DNA of 36,131 nt from Ferruginibacter sp. GTDB lineage: Bacteria; Bacteroidota; Bacteroidia; Chitinophagales; Chitinophagaceae. The notes under the pieces are model-generated. The model did not search any database. It was not told the DNA's origin and worked only from the letters and a program-made list of their open reading frames with translations. Every line of letters starts with the position of its first letter. Positions within the stretch are counted from its first letter, which is position 1. Shown in pieces: positions 7,051 to 15,356 of the stretch. A program made the translations under genes and the position numbers. The stretch spans positions 1 to 36,131 of the forward strand of contig JAOAUI010000441.1 in the NCBI GenBank assembly GCA_030157685.1, in the 5' to 3' direction.

Positions 7051-9873
7051 TTACTTTATTATAATAACCGAACCTTTCCTTCTAACAACTTTTCCTGTGT
7101 AATCAATTCCTTCTGCCATCCAAACATAAGTTGCAGTAGATTGCTCTGTGCCTTTGATGCGTCCATCCCATCCAATGGCTGGGTTGGATGTGCTAAAAAC
7201 AAGTGAGCCCCAGCGGTCGTAAATACGGAAATAATTAAAATTCCTTATTCCCACAGGAATTGCTTTTAAAACGTCATTCCTGCTATCTCTGTTAGGTGTA
7301 AAAGCATTGGGTACATAAATTTCGGGGCCACGGTATACCTGTATTTTTATTTTATCGGTGGCTACACAACCGAGCGCTGTACGAGCTGTAACAGTGTAAG
7401 TGATATCCTTATCAAGAACAGTTATGGGATTAGTAATTAAAGGGTTGTTTAAACCATAGTATGGCAACCATTCATATTGAGTAAAGCCTACACCGTTTAT
7501 ATCGTTAGCATACAAATTCAGCGGCTGTCCAACGGGTAATATGGTGTCCCTAGGGGCATCAACAATTGCCTGTCGGGTTACGGTAATCACCACATCATCT
7601 TTCTTTAAAGAATTACAGCCGTTTGCATCTACAACGTGCAGCGAATAAGTAATAGTGCCCGGCAGGTTAATGGTGGTTGGGTTTTGAATGCGGTTATTAT
7701 TTAATGCAGAAGATGGCGACCAGAAATATGAAACACCGCCTGAACCGCTGAGTTGTATATTCTTACCAAAACAAATAGAAGCATCAGGACCGGCATTGGC
7801 AGTTGGTGCAGGATTTACAAAAACAGTTACCGAATCAAACCTGTTACAAATGCCTGTTGTGGCAGTTACATAGTATTTGGTTGTATTAACGGGGTTGGCA
7901 ACAGGGCTTTGTAATGCACTGTTATCAAGTGTTGCAGCCGGCGACCAAATAAATGTGTTTGCATTTGATATGGTTTTAAGCTGTATGTTTTTTCCTTCGC
8001 AAATGGTTAAATCCAATCCTGCTTCAAGTGTTACAATATTATTTAAGGGGATAAAAACATTTTGAACAGCTGAACAATTATTATCATCTTTTACAGTAAT
8101 GGTATAATTGCCGGCTACAAGGCTAAATACATTACTGCTTTGAAAATTAATTCCATCCAGTGAATATTGGTAAGGATTTTTTCCTCCGGCAACATTAACA
8201 GTAACAGTTCCATCAGCAAGGCCCGAGCAACTTGCGGCCTGCACAAGTGAATTGCTTACTACAAAATCGGGGTAGAGTTGCGTGATGGGAATATCAAGAC
8301 TGTCTATACAACCGGTAGCGTCTCTTATTTTTACTTTGTAAATACCAACCGGTAAATTAGAAAAAATATTTCCGGCCTGCCAAGCTCCATTATTGAAAGA
8401 GTATTCAACCGGGGCAGTCCATTCCGGCCCGCCATCAACCTGTATCTCGCCGGTGGTGGCATCTTTACAATTTATTTCTGTTTTGGAAATAAGATCCAGT
8501 TTTTTCCATTGTACAAAAGCTGAGTCACGCCCATGACAGGTTCCTTCGGTAGATGTACAATAATAAGTTGTGAATTCATTTACCGGCGTAGCAATCGGGT
8601 TACGGATTGTAAGACTGCTCAAAGTAGGGTTAGCATCCCATTGGTAAGAAGTATATGTATTGTAGGCTGTTAACTGTACCGATGTGTTTCTGCAGATCCT
8701 CGCAGTATCGGGTACAATACCCAGCGTATCATAATCTCTTATTTGTATAATGGTGCTGTCTGTTGGGGTGTTGGCACTGCATCCACCACCTGCTAAAGCA
8801 TAAATTTTTATCAGTTCAATTCCTTCAAGTATGTTGTCAATGATGGGTATAACATTTACTATCACTTCGCTTTGGTTTGCAGGTATGGTTACTGTTGTTG
8901 GCAGCAATTGCATATCAACACCGTTGATGGCGGTGCCTGCATACGAGAGCGATACATCAAGTGGCCCTGCTTCAGCATTTGGCCGTTTTATTTTGAATGA
9001 ACCTGCACTGCAGCCTTCAACTAAGTAATAATTATTTTGTGGATCTACCTGTGTATTATTTACAATGCTGATGGCATTGGAAGAGAGGCTTCCGGCTTCG
9101 AGGAAAACGCCGCTGTCCAGATCATCATCAAACACATCGGCAATCACTAATTTTAAATGATACGATTGGCAGGGCACCACCTGTTCCCTGGCTGTAAATA
9201 CCTGGATATGGCCGTTATGGGTAAAAAATTTATTGGGTTCATTATTAACAAAGTACTGTGGAAACAGGGCACATGAAAATTCATTGATATTATTAATGGT
9301 TACGGGTAAACTGGTATTGGGTATTAATGCAATGTTCTTTAAACCCGTAATACCCGGCCCCTGAATAAAGAAAGCAAAAGCATCGTTGAATTCTGTACAG
9401 GAAAAATCGGTATACTCTTCCGAGCTGAAAACATAATTGAAGCGGATACTATCGCCAAGCGGAACAAAATCAAATTCAAGTACACAGGCATCGTTTGTTA
9501 CTTCCGCAACAATAGCAGAAAGATCGGGGTCGCCCGGGAATCCCCATTGGTTGAAGGCATCTACATTCAGGGCTGTAGCAATACCATCTCCATCCATTCC
9601 AAAACTACCGGCACCAATTGTTTTTGCCCTGCCGTTTGTTAATACAATGCCGCTGTCTATTCCAATATTTGTACCGCTGATGTTGTTAAAAATACCTGTC
9701 ATAGCCGGATGCCCGGTAAGTGAAACATTACTTACAGTAACACCAGGCCCAAGCAGCTTTTGTACCAATGCCTGTGCATTGCTCTCGGCTGTTATCTGTA
9801 ACTGGGCATTTGATTGCAGGTATAAAAAAGTGCAGGTAATGCAGAGCAGGAATATTTTGCAGATGAGTTTCAC
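7051..9873 (-). CDS. Secreted choice-of-anchor-L protein with gliding-motility-type C-terminal sorting domain (T9SS cargo)
   Basis: A 940-residue predicted cell-surface or secreted protein. It has a Sec signal peptide (MKLICKIFLLCITCTF, cleavage probably after SNA). A choice-of-anchor-L domain of roughly 230 residues follows: GIDSGIVLTNG, DACVLEFDFVPLGDSIRFNYVFSSEEY and NDAFAFFIQGPG are characteristic. A Calx-beta-like stretch lies at about 280-380. Two SprB-like repeats follow at about 470-610 (GKNPYQYSLDGINFQ and TITVKDDNNC), then PKD/Ig-like segments with ANAGPDASICFGKNIQL and VTATTGIC. The end, YVPNAFTPNRDSRNDVLKA through FRIYDRWGSLVF to WDGR, is the gliding-motility-associated C-terminal domain used as a type B T9SS sorting signal. 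Likely role is adhesion or matrix; the ligand is unknown. Confidence 0.9.
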   Translation of the reverse strand: MKLICKIFLLCITCTFLYLQSNAQLQITAESNAQALVQKLLGPGVTVSNVSLTGHPAMTGIFNNISGTNIGIDSGIVLTNGRAKTIGAGSFGMDGDGIATALNVDAFNQWGFPGDPDLSAIVAEVTNDACVLEFDFVPLGDSIRFNYVFSSEEYTDFSCTEFNDAFAFFIQGPGITGLKNIALIPNTSLPVTINNINEFSCALFPQYFVNNEPNKFFTHNGHIQVFTAREQVVPCQSYHLKLVIADVFDDDLDSGVFLEAGSLSSNAISIVNNTQVDPQNNYYLVEGCSAGSFKIKRPNAEAGPLDVSLSYAGTAINGVDMQLLPTTVTIPANQSEVIVNVIPIIDNILEGIELIKIYALAGGGCSANTPTDSTIIQIRDYDTLGIVPDTARICRNTSVQLTAYNTYTSYQWDANPTLSSLTIRNPIATPVNEFTTYYCTSTEGTCHGRDSAFVQWKKLDLISKTEINCKDATTGEIQVDGGPEWTAPVEYSFNNGAWQAGNIFSNLPVGIYKVKIRDATGCIDSLDIPITQLYPDFVVSNSLVQAASCSGLADGTVTVNVAGGKNPYQYSLDGINFQSSNVFSLVAGNYTITVKDDNNCSAVQNVFIPLNNIVTLEAGLDLTICEGKNIQLKTISNANTFIWSPAATLDNSALQSPVANPVNTTKYYVTATTGICNRFDSVTVFVNPAPTANAGPDASICFGKNIQLSGSGGVSYFWSPSSALNNNRIQNPTTINLPGTITYSLHVVDANGCNSLKKDDVVITVTRQAIVDAPRDTILPVGQPLNLYANDINGVGFTQYEWLPYYGLNNPLITNPITVLDKDITYTVTARTALGCVATDKIKIQVYRGPEIYVPNAFTPNRDSRNDVLKAIPVGIRNFNYFRIYDRWGSLVFSTSNPAIGWDGRIKGTEQSTATYVWMAEGIDYTGKVVRRKGSVIIIK

Positions 9874-9922
9874 TTGGCCTCAAGTTAACATATATCTTTT
9901 GCATTTTGAAACCGGCCATAAA

Positions 9923-9950
9923 AAAGCCCCCCGATACATCGGGGGGCTTT
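9923..9950 (-). terminator. Intrinsic terminator of mdh
   Basis: AAAGCCCCCCGAT and ATCGGGGGGCTTT form a perfect 13-bp stem with a two-base loop, followed on the minus strand by a T-run. It lies 17 bases behind the mdh stop and upstream of the next minus-strand gene, which therefore has its own promoter. Confidence 0.93.
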
Positions 9951-9967
9951 GTGTTTTTTATTTATTA

Positions 9968-10897
9968 TTAAAGATTTTCCAATGCGGCATTCATACTCCG
10001 CACGGCATCGGCGCTTTTATTAAAAGCAGCCTGTTCTTCTTCATTCAGTTTGTAATCAATGATCTTTTCAATACCACTTCTGCCAATTACCACCGGTACG
10101 CCAATGCAGATATCATTTTGGCCGTATTCGCCTTCTAAAGAAACACAGCAAGTGTATAATTTCTTCTCATCCCTTACAATAGATTCAACCAGGGCAGCTC
10201 CCGCCGCACCGGGTGCATACCACGCACTGGTGCCCAATAAGCCGGTAAGTGTTGCACCGCCAACCATGGTATCGGCTACTACTTTTTTCAAAGTTTCGGT
10301 ATCTAAATAATTGCTAACCGGTGTTCCCTGGTAAGTAGCTAATCTTGCCAAAGGGATCATGGTGGTATCTCCATGTCCGCCAACAACAACTGCCTGTAAA
10401 TCAGTGGCAGGCACGCCCATGGCTGTTGATAAATAATATTTAAAACGGCTGCTGTCTAAAATGCCGCCCATTCCAATAATTCTGTTCTTTGGTAATCCAC
10501 TTGATTTAAGTGCCAGGTAGGTCATCGTATCCATTGGGTTGCTGATAACAACAATGATGGCATCGGGAGAATATTTTAGAAGATTTTCGGTAACTGATTT
10601 TACAATACCGGCATTGATGCCGATCAGTTCTTCCCTGGTCATGCCCGGTTTACGGGGAATGCCTGAAGTAATAACCGCAACATCGGTTCCGGCAGTCTTA
10701 GCATAATCATTGGTGCTTCCGGTAATGCGGGTGTCAAAACCCAGCAGGGTAGCAGTTTGCATCAGATCCATGGCCTTGCCTTCGGCAACGCCTTCTTTAA
10801 TATCAAGTATCACCAGTTCGTTACAAAGTTCTTTACGGGCAATATTGTCGGCACAGGTAGCACCTACGGCTCCAGCTCCAACTACAGTAATTTTCAT
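9968..10897 (-). CDS. mdh: Malate dehydrogenase (LDH-like type)
   Basis: NAD-dependent oxidation of malate to oxaloacetate in the TCA cycle. The N-terminus KITVVGAGAVGATCA is the NAD-binding glycine motif, followed by the acidic residue in LVILDI. TSGIPRKPGMTREEL gives the substrate-loop arginines, ISNPMDTMT the substrate Asn and GGHGDTTMIPL the catalytic His. The 309-residue length and the P-R-K-P-G-M-T-R loop favour malate rather than lactate as substrate. The gene has its own -7 box and a strong terminator, so it is monocistronic. Confidence 0.96.
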   Translation of the reverse strand: MKITVVGAGAVGATCADNIARKELCNELVILDIKEGVAEGKAMDLMQTATLLGFDTRITGSTNDYAKTAGTDVAVITSGIPRKPGMTREELIGINAGIVKSVTENLLKYSPDAIIVVISNPMDTMTYLALKSSGLPKNRIIGMGGILDSSRFKYYLSTAMGVPATDLQAVVVGGHGDTTMIPLARLATYQGTPVSNYLDTETLKKVVADTMVGGATLTGLLGTSAWYAPGAAGAALVESIVRDEKKLYTCCVSLEGEYGQNDICIGVPVVIGRSGIEKIIDYKLNEEEQAAFNKSADAVRSMNAALENL

Positions 10898-10934
10898 GTA
10901 AATATGTTTATTGGTAGAAAAATAATTTGCGCTG

Positions 10935-10942
10935 CAAAGATA
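10935..10942 (-). promoter_or_regulatory. Candidate -7 box of mdh
   Basis: On the minus strand this reads TATCTTTG, a perfect Bacteroidetes -7 element, 37 bases before the mdh ATG. Confidence 0.55.
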
Positions 10943-11079
10943 ATTAAATACACAGTTAGTAAAAATGCATTTTATGACTGCAAAGGGATTGGAAGACCCG
11001 GCAAAACCAGTTTTAACTGTTTCATGTGAAGTCTTGGTTTGATTTTGGGAATAGGTACAAAATTAAAATCCAATACCAA

Positions 11080-11682
11080 ATGTTTAAAATGCTACATGTC
11101 ATCGGCCTCGTTTTCCTTCAAATTAACAGTTTTGGTATTAGTTTATTGCCTGAATTCAGTGCAGTATATAATAGCCGGAAAAAAGTAGTTGTTATTAAAT
11201 GGCAACATAGTACAGCAGATATAAAAACCTATATAGTTCAGCAAAGCTCAGGTAATAAAGCATGGGCGGATATTGCTTTGCAGGAAATTGACCCCGCCAC
11301 CGGAAACCGTAGTTTTTATTTTGAAGACAAAAATTTTGAAGCAAAAGAAAACCATTACCGGCTAAAATGTATGTATGCAGATGGTAAAACAGCTTATAGC
11401 CTGAATGTGGTTGTGATGATAGCTTCTGCCACAAACAACTGGGTTATTTACCCGGTGCCGGTAACCGATCTGCTTACGCTTGAATACAGGGGATCTGAAC
11501 CTATACAGGGAGTTATAAATGTAATTATTCAACAGCCGGCCGGAAGAGTTTTTTTAAAGCGCAGGTACTCTTCTCAAAGCAAACAAATTAAAATAACGCC
11601 CGATTTTCTGCCCAAAGGCATTTACGACATAAGAATTCTGGTGCAGGATGAAGTTATATGGGACCAGCGTTTTGTAAAGTAA
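11080..11682 (+). CDS. Small secreted protein with T9SS type A-like C-terminal domain
   Basis: The longest ORF starts at 11026, but the hydrophobic signal segment begins at MFKMLHVIGLVFLQINSFG, so ATG 11080 is chosen (200 residues). The middle is one fibronectin-III-like beta domain (VVVIKWQHSTADIKTYIVQQSS). The last 80 residues, NNWVIYPVPVTDLLTLEY through LPKGIYDIRILVQDEVIWDQRFVK, resemble the Por secretion C-terminal sorting domain (IYPNPV...KGIY...KFVK pattern). It is therefore predicted to cross the outer membrane by the type IX system. Function of the mature protein is unknown. It is convergent with the thioredoxin-like gene, with only 14 bp between the stops. Confidence 0.7.
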   Translation: MFKMLHVIGLVFLQINSFGISLLPEFSAVYNSRKKVVVIKWQHSTADIKTYIVQQSSGNKAWADIALQEIDPATGNRSFYFEDKNFEAKENHYRLKCMYADGKTAYSLNVVVMIASATNNWVIYPVPVTDLLTLEYRGSEPIQGVINVIIQQPAGRVFLKRRYSSQSKQIKITPDFLPKGIYDIRILVQDEVIWDQRFVK

Positions 11683-11696
11683 TTTGCAGAGATTGG

Positions 11697-12188
11697 TTAA
11701 AACAATGCCGCAATCTCGTCAACCGGGATGTCTTTTTTATAGTGCTGCATCAACTTTCCATTTTTATCATACACATATACATCGGGTATAGAAGAAACCT
11801 GGTAAAACTTAGGCAGGTCAAAAACAGCATCCCTGGTTAAAGTAATATTTGGGAAATCGGCAAGTTTGTAATCCTTATAAAATTTTTTGATACGGCTGAA
11901 TTCATAAATGGTCACCATCAATATCTGTACATCTTTAAACCGGTCAATTTTTGCAGTAAAATTTTTTGTTGCTTCCTGGCAATGGTCGCAATCAGGATCA
12001 AAAAAAACAAGAATAGTTGGTTTGCCTTTTTGCAGCATATTATTTGTAAAACTACTGCTGTCCGGCACTTTTCTGATATTAAAAGCAGGTATATAGGGAG
12101 ATTTAAAATATTGCCGGGTACTATCAATTTGTGCAAAACCACATAAAGTCAGGCAGCTTATTATTAAAGTAAAAACCGTTTTCTTCAT
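11697..12188 (-). CDS. Thioredoxin-like periplasmic redox protein (TlpA/ResA type)
   Basis: 163 residues with a Sec signal peptide (MKKTVFTLIISCLTLCGFAQ). The thioredoxin fold includes TILVFFDPDCDHCQEAT, with the redox pair Cys67 and Cys70 in a CDHC motif, and the cis-proline loop SSIPDVYVYDKNGK. DFPNITLTRDAVFDLPKFYQV fits the central insert of AhpC/TSA-like or TlpA-like proteins. Probably located in the periplasm, reducing or shuffling disulfides. A link to cytochrome c maturation is possible, since ccmBCD lie elsewhere in the window, but is not shown. No close partner gene is adjacent. Confidence 0.82.
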   Translation of the reverse strand: MKKTVFTLIISCLTLCGFAQIDSTRQYFKSPYIPAFNIRKVPDSSSFTNNMLQKGKPTILVFFDPDCDHCQEATKNFTAKIDRFKDVQILMVTIYEFSRIKKFYKDYKLADFPNITLTRDAVFDLPKFYQVSSIPDVYVYDKNGKLMQHYKKDIPVDEIAALF

Positions 12189-12280
12189 CTTCTTTAAATT
12201 TTGGTAAAACTAATTCCTTTGTTTGAAAAACAGTTGTTAAGAATAAATATAAAAAGGAATCTGAAATTATAGGGTCTGGT

Positions 12281-12338
12281 CCCCCTCTCCTTTGGAGTTC
12301 CTGCAAAGGAACGAGCGTAGCTCAGTTAGGGGTGAGGG
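12281..12338. repeat. Dispersed intergenic repeat (interrupted copy)
   Basis: CCCTCTCCTTTGGAG followed later by TTAGGGGTGAGG matches the second copy at 19061-19092. Here the two halves are separated by a 28-base insert that carries its own hairpin (GTTCCT GCAA AGGAAC). It sits in the gap between the thioredoxin-like gene and efp. Confidence 0.7.
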
Positions 12339-12372
12339 CAGCAAAGAATTTCGGATTTAGCCATACTATTCC

Positions 12373-12380
12373 TACTTTTG
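12373..12380 (+). promoter_or_regulatory. Candidate -7 box of efp
   Basis: TACTTTTG matches TAnnTTTG, 37 bases before the efp ATG. A start site a few bases downstream would place the next feature, a palindrome, at the very 5' end of the mRNA. Confidence 0.5.
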
Positions 12381-12384
12381 CGCT

Positions 12385-12400
12385 CCCGATAAGTATCGGG
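12385..12400 (+). repeat. Palindrome in the efp leader
   Basis: CCCGATA and TATCGGG form a perfect 7-bp stem with a two-base loop, between the -7 box and the efp start. It could be a 5' stabilising hairpin or a dispersed REP-like palindrome. Confidence 0.7.
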
Positions 12401-12417
12401 ATAAAAAATGTGATATT

Positions 12418-12984
12418 ATGGCAACAACAGCAGATATGCGCTCTGGCCTCATCATCAAAGTAGATGGCAGCCTGTATAGTGTTATAGAATTCGGGCAAAA
12501 CAAAACCGCCCGTGCAGCAGCCAAGGTTTGGGCTAAACTTAAAGGTGTAGATAATAACCGCACCATTGAAGTAACCTGGAACAGTGGCGAAACGATCTTT
12601 CCGGTAAGGGTGGAAAAAAAGCCCTACCAGTATTTATATAAAGACGATACCGGTTACAGCTTTATGGATACCGAAACTTTTGAGCAGATCACAGTTGCAG
12701 AAACAATGATTGATGCCCCAAAATTTTTAAAGGATGGCCAGGAGGTAACTGTTTTAATTAATGGAGAAACTGACTTACCGATGGGGGTAGAGTTGCCTGA
12801 CAAGATCGTGTTACTGGTTACTTACAGCGAACCCGGCATGAAAGGCGATACAGCGACCCGTACTTTAAAGCCGGCAACTGTTGAAACTGGTGCTACGGTT
12901 AACGTTCCTTTATTTGTAAATGAAGGAGAATTGATAAGGGTGAATGCAAAAACCGGCGAATACGTGGAAAGAGTGAAAGAATAA
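12418..12984 (+). CDS. efp: Elongation factor P with atypical loop
   Basis: Translation factor that relieves ribosome stalling at polyproline stretches. The start MATTADMRSGLIIKVDG, the central MDTETFEQI and the C-terminal GDTATRTLKPATVETGATVNVPLF...GEYVERVKE show all three beta domains, and the 188-residue length is standard. The domain I tip, normally KPGKG (or KPGRG), reads KTARAAAK: the proline and both glycines are gone and Arg32 stands where the modified residue is expected. The tip position is therefore an arginine, as in the rhamnosylated class, but without the usual surroundings. How this EF-P is modified, if at all, is not shown. It is monocistronic between its own promoter box and terminator. 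Confidence 0.95.
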   Translation: MATTADMRSGLIIKVDGSLYSVIEFGQNKTARAAAKVWAKLKGVDNNRTIEVTWNSGETIFPVRVEKKPYQYLYKDDTGYSFMDTETFEQITVAETMIDAPKFLKDGQEVTVLINGETDLPMGVELPDKIVLLVTYSEPGMKGDTATRTLKPATVETGATVNVPLFVNEGELIRVNAKTGEYVERVKE

Positions 12985-13005
12985 GCGGATAAAATGTATA
13001 GAGAA

Positions 13006-13036
13006 GGGGTATCTGAGTAATCGGATATCCCTTTTT
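13006..13036 (+). terminator. Intrinsic terminator of efp
   Basis: GGGGTATC and GATATCCC pair over eight positions (one G-T) around a 10-base loop and are followed directly by TTTTT. It lies 21 bases behind the efp stop. Confidence 0.8.
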
Positions 13037-13207
13037 CATTTTTGTAAAATGCTGCGATTTTGCCCAAAAAATGCCGGAAATCAGCCTTTTTGGGTCAAAA
13101 ATCAGCAATTTTATGCTTTTTTCTAAAATTTTAGTTGCAGTTATGAAAATACTTACCCTATCTTAGCAGCCCGGTTTTCAATTTAAATTAACCTTTAAAT
13201 AATATAC

Positions 13208-13687
13208 ATGGACATCAAGCAAATTCAGGAGCTGGTAAAGCTCATTAACAAGACCAATATAGGAGAAATCACCATTGAAGAAGAAGGCGTAAAAATTACA
13301 GTTAAACAGAAAAAGGATCCCGTACAGCATATTATAGCTGGCGGTGGAACTCCGTCATTTACATCGGCGCCTGCTGCAGGTACTGCACCTGCTCCGGCAG
13401 CAGCGGCCCCGGTTGCGGCTAAACCAGCAGAGCCCAAAGCAGATAACCTGGTAACCATTAAAAGCCCGATGATTGGTACTTTTTACCGCCAGGCTGGCCC
13501 GGGAAAACCCATTTTTGCCAGCGTAGGCGAAGAAGTTACACCCGGTAAAGTGGTTTGTATTATTGAAGCCATGAAACTTTTTAATGAAATTGAAAGTGAA
13601 GTGAAAGGCAAAATTGTAAAGGTTTTGGTAGAAGATGCCAGCCCTGTGGAGTATGACCAGCCTTTGTTTTTAGTAGATCCAAGTTGA
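13208..13687 (+). CDS. accB: Biotin carboxyl carrier protein of acetyl-CoA carboxylase
   Basis: Carries biotin between the biotin carboxylase (AccC) and the carboxyltransferase in the first committed step of fatty-acid synthesis. 159 residues: the N-terminal MDIKQIQELVKLINKTNIGEI helix is typical of AccB. A flexible Ala/Pro linker (about residues 50-78) follows, then the biotinyl domain with the biotinylation motif IIEAMKLFNEIE, Lys123 being the attachment site. IKSPMIGTFYR is the domain entry and VEYDQPLFLVDP its end. accC follows after a 134-bp repeat-rich gap, so they are probably one transcript. The stop codon is part of the repeat. A possible -7 box, TATCTTAG, with one mismatch lies about 45 bases upstream. 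Confidence 0.96.
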   Translation: MDIKQIQELVKLINKTNIGEITIEEEGVKITVKQKKDPVQHIIAGGGTPSFTSAPAAGTAPAPAAAAPVAAKPAEPKADNLVTIKSPMIGTFYRQAGPGKPIFASVGEEVTPGKVVCIIEAMKLFNEIESEVKGKIVKVLVEDASPVEYDQPLFLVDPS

Positions 13688-13821
13688 TTTGATGATGTGC
13701 TGATTTGATGATTTGAAGATGAAGTGATCAAAAGTGTTTATCGCTTTTCAATCAAAAGTCCAGGATTATCAAATTGCTGAATCATCAAATTTTCAAATCA
13801 TCAAATTTCCAAATTAAAGCA
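13685..13821. repeat. Inverted arms of octamer-phased repeats between accB and accC
   Basis: The left arm starts at the accB stop: TGATTTGA, TGATGTGC, TGATTTGA, TGATTTGA and two weaker units in exact 8-bp phase (13685-13732). The right arm runs TTATCAAA, TTGCTGAA, TCATCAAA, TTTTCAAA, TCATCAAA, TTTCCAAA, TTAAAGCA in phase from 13766 to 13821 and ends exactly at the base before the accC ATG. The two arms are reverse complements of each other in their core units, giving a possible long hairpin. Confidence 0.88.
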
Positions 13822-15159
13822 ATGTTTAAAAAGATATTGATAGCTAACCGCGGTGAGATTGCTCTCAGAGTAATAAGAACCTGCCGTGAGATGGGCATTA
13901 AAACAGTTGCAGTTTATTCTACTGCCGATAAAGATAGTTTACACGTAAAATTTGCCGATGAAGCCGTTTGTATTGGCAAACCCGTCAGTATGGATAGTTA
14001 CCTGAACATGGCGCATATTATGGCGGCTGCCGAAATTACCAATGCAGATGCCATTCACCCCGGATATGGATTTTTGGCAGAGAACGCAAAGTTTGCGAAG
14101 ATCTGTGCCGATCATGGCATTAAGTTCATCGGCCCTACGCCCGAGATGATCAATGCCATGGGTGATAAGATCACTGCAAAAAATACCATGATTGCAGCCG
14201 GTGTGCCTGTGGTGCCTGGTGTTGATGGTTTGCTGGAAAGTGTTGACCATGCAAAAAAATCGGCCAAAGAAGTTGGATACCCGGTTATTTTAAAAGCAAC
14301 TGCCGGTGGTGGTGGTAAAGGAATGCGTGTGGTTTGGGAAGAAGCCGAAATAGAAAAAGCATTTGAAAATGCCAAGACAGAAGCCGCTGCTTCTTTTAAG
14401 AACGACGGCATTTACATGGAAAAATTTGTGGAAGAACCACGCCATATTGAAATACAGATTGCAGGAGATCAATACGGTAATGTTTGCCATTTAAGCGAAA
14501 GGGATTGCTCTATACAACGCCGCCATCAAAAACTGGTGGAGGAAACACCATCGCCATTTATGACCGATGAACTCAGGCAACGCATGGGTGATGCAGCCAT
14601 AAAAGCAGCACAGGCTATTAATTACGAAAGCGTAGGAACCGTTGAGTTTTTGGTTGATAAGCACCGCAACTTTTATTTTATGGAGATGAACACCCGTATA
14701 CAGGTGGAGCATTGCGTAACAGAAGAAGTGATCAACTTTGATTTAATTAAGGAACAGATAAAAATTGCCTGCGGCGAAAAGATTGTGGGTAAGGCTTACT
14801 TCCCGCAAATGCACGCCATTGAGTGCCGTATTAATGCCGAAGATCCTTATAATGATTTTCGCCCCTCACCAGGAAAGATAACTGTGTTGCACCAGCCCGG
14901 CGGGCATGGTGTACGGGTAGATAGCCATGTGTATGCAGGTTATATTATTCCTCCTTATTACGATAGCATGATCGGTAAACTGATTGCCATTGCACAAACC
15001 CGTGAGGAAGCCATCAATACCATGAGCCGTGCTTTAAGCGAATATGTAATTGAAGGCATTAAAACCACCATACCTTTTCACCAGCAACTGATGCAGGATG
15101 AAAATTTCAGGAAAGGGAATTTTACGACCAAGTTTATGGATACGTTTCAGTTGAAATAA
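13822..15159 (+). CDS. accC: Acetyl-CoA carboxylase, biotin carboxylase subunit
   Basis: ATP-dependent carboxylation of the biotin on AccB. The true start is [17 protein letters not shown] at 13822. The ORF-track start 16 codons earlier would translate the junction repeat into a non-conserved tail. ATP-grasp features are visible: [14 protein letters not shown] (glycine-rich loop), [27 protein letters not shown], and [16 protein letters not shown] with the metal and catalytic residues. ECRINAED and FRPSPGKI are in the C-terminal lobe. The 445-residue length is normal. A strong terminator follows, so accBC ends here. Confidence 0.97.
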   Translation: MFKKILIANRGEIALRVIRTCREMGIKTVAVYSTADKDSLHVKFADEAVCIGKPVSMDSYLNMAHIMAAAEITNADAIHPGYGFLAENAKFAKICADHGIKFIGPTPEMINAMGDKITAKNTMIAAGVPVVPGVDGLLESVDHAKKSAKEVGYPVILKATAGGGGKGMRVVWEEAEIEKAFENAKTEAAASFKNDGIYMEKFVEEPRHIEIQIAGDQYGNVCHLSERDCSIQRRHQKLVEETPSPFMTDELRQRMGDAAIKAAQAINYESVGTVEFLVDKHRNFYFMEMNTRIQVEHCVTEEVINFDLIKEQIKIACGEKIVGKAYFPQMHAIECRINAEDPYNDFRPSPGKITVLHQPGGHGVRVDSHVYAGYIIPPYYDSMIGKLIAIAQTREEAINTMSRALSEYVIEGIKTTIPFHQQLMQDENFRKGNFTTKFMDTFQLK

Positions 15160-15180
15160 AACAGTGGTTTAAAATATATG

Positions 15181-15212
15181 AAAGCATTCCGTTTAAACGG
15201 AATGCTTTTTTT
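15181..15212 (+). terminator. Intrinsic terminator of accBC
   Basis: AAAGCATTCCGTTT and AAACGGAATGCTTT form a perfect 14-bp palindrome with a TTTTTTT tail, 21 bases behind the accC stop. Confidence 0.93.
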
Positions 15213-15269
15213 GTAATCAACTTTGATGAGTATATTTATTAGAAACAGCAGAGGCACATTTCATTGCTG

Positions 15270-15356
15270 ATGACCATTAAAAAAGTACCAAGAGTTGTGT
15301 ATATTTATATCCTTGCTCTCATATTATTGAAGCTTTCGAGTCACTGCGATTTATGA
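15270..15356 (+). CDS. Possible 28-residue membrane peptide
   Basis: A short ORF below the ORF-track limit. The peptide begins MTIKKVPRVVYIYILALILL, a basic N-terminus followed by one hydrophobic segment. Its TGA stop overlaps the ATG of the next ORF in ATGA, the usual layout of translational coupling. A GAGG about 16 bases upstream is too far to be a convincing ribosome site. No family is recognised. It may be a leader peptide, a small toxin-like peptide or chance. Confidence 0.35.
   Translation: MTIKKVPRVVYIYILALILLKLSSHCDL

Noticed and set aside
9437-10138. 233-codon forward ORF from the track
   Set aside because: It lies antisense to the well-supported secreted-protein gene and the mdh 3' end, crosses the mdh terminator, and its product shows no family features.
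12311-12330. GAGCGTAGCTCAGTTAGG resembles the 5' half (D-arm) of a tRNA
   Set aside because: No acceptor pairing, anticodon arm or T-loop follows; the bases belong to the insert in a dispersed repeat.
13774-13821. 16-codon N-terminal extension of accC
   Set aside because: It translates the octamer repeat; the conserved biotin carboxylase start is at 13822.
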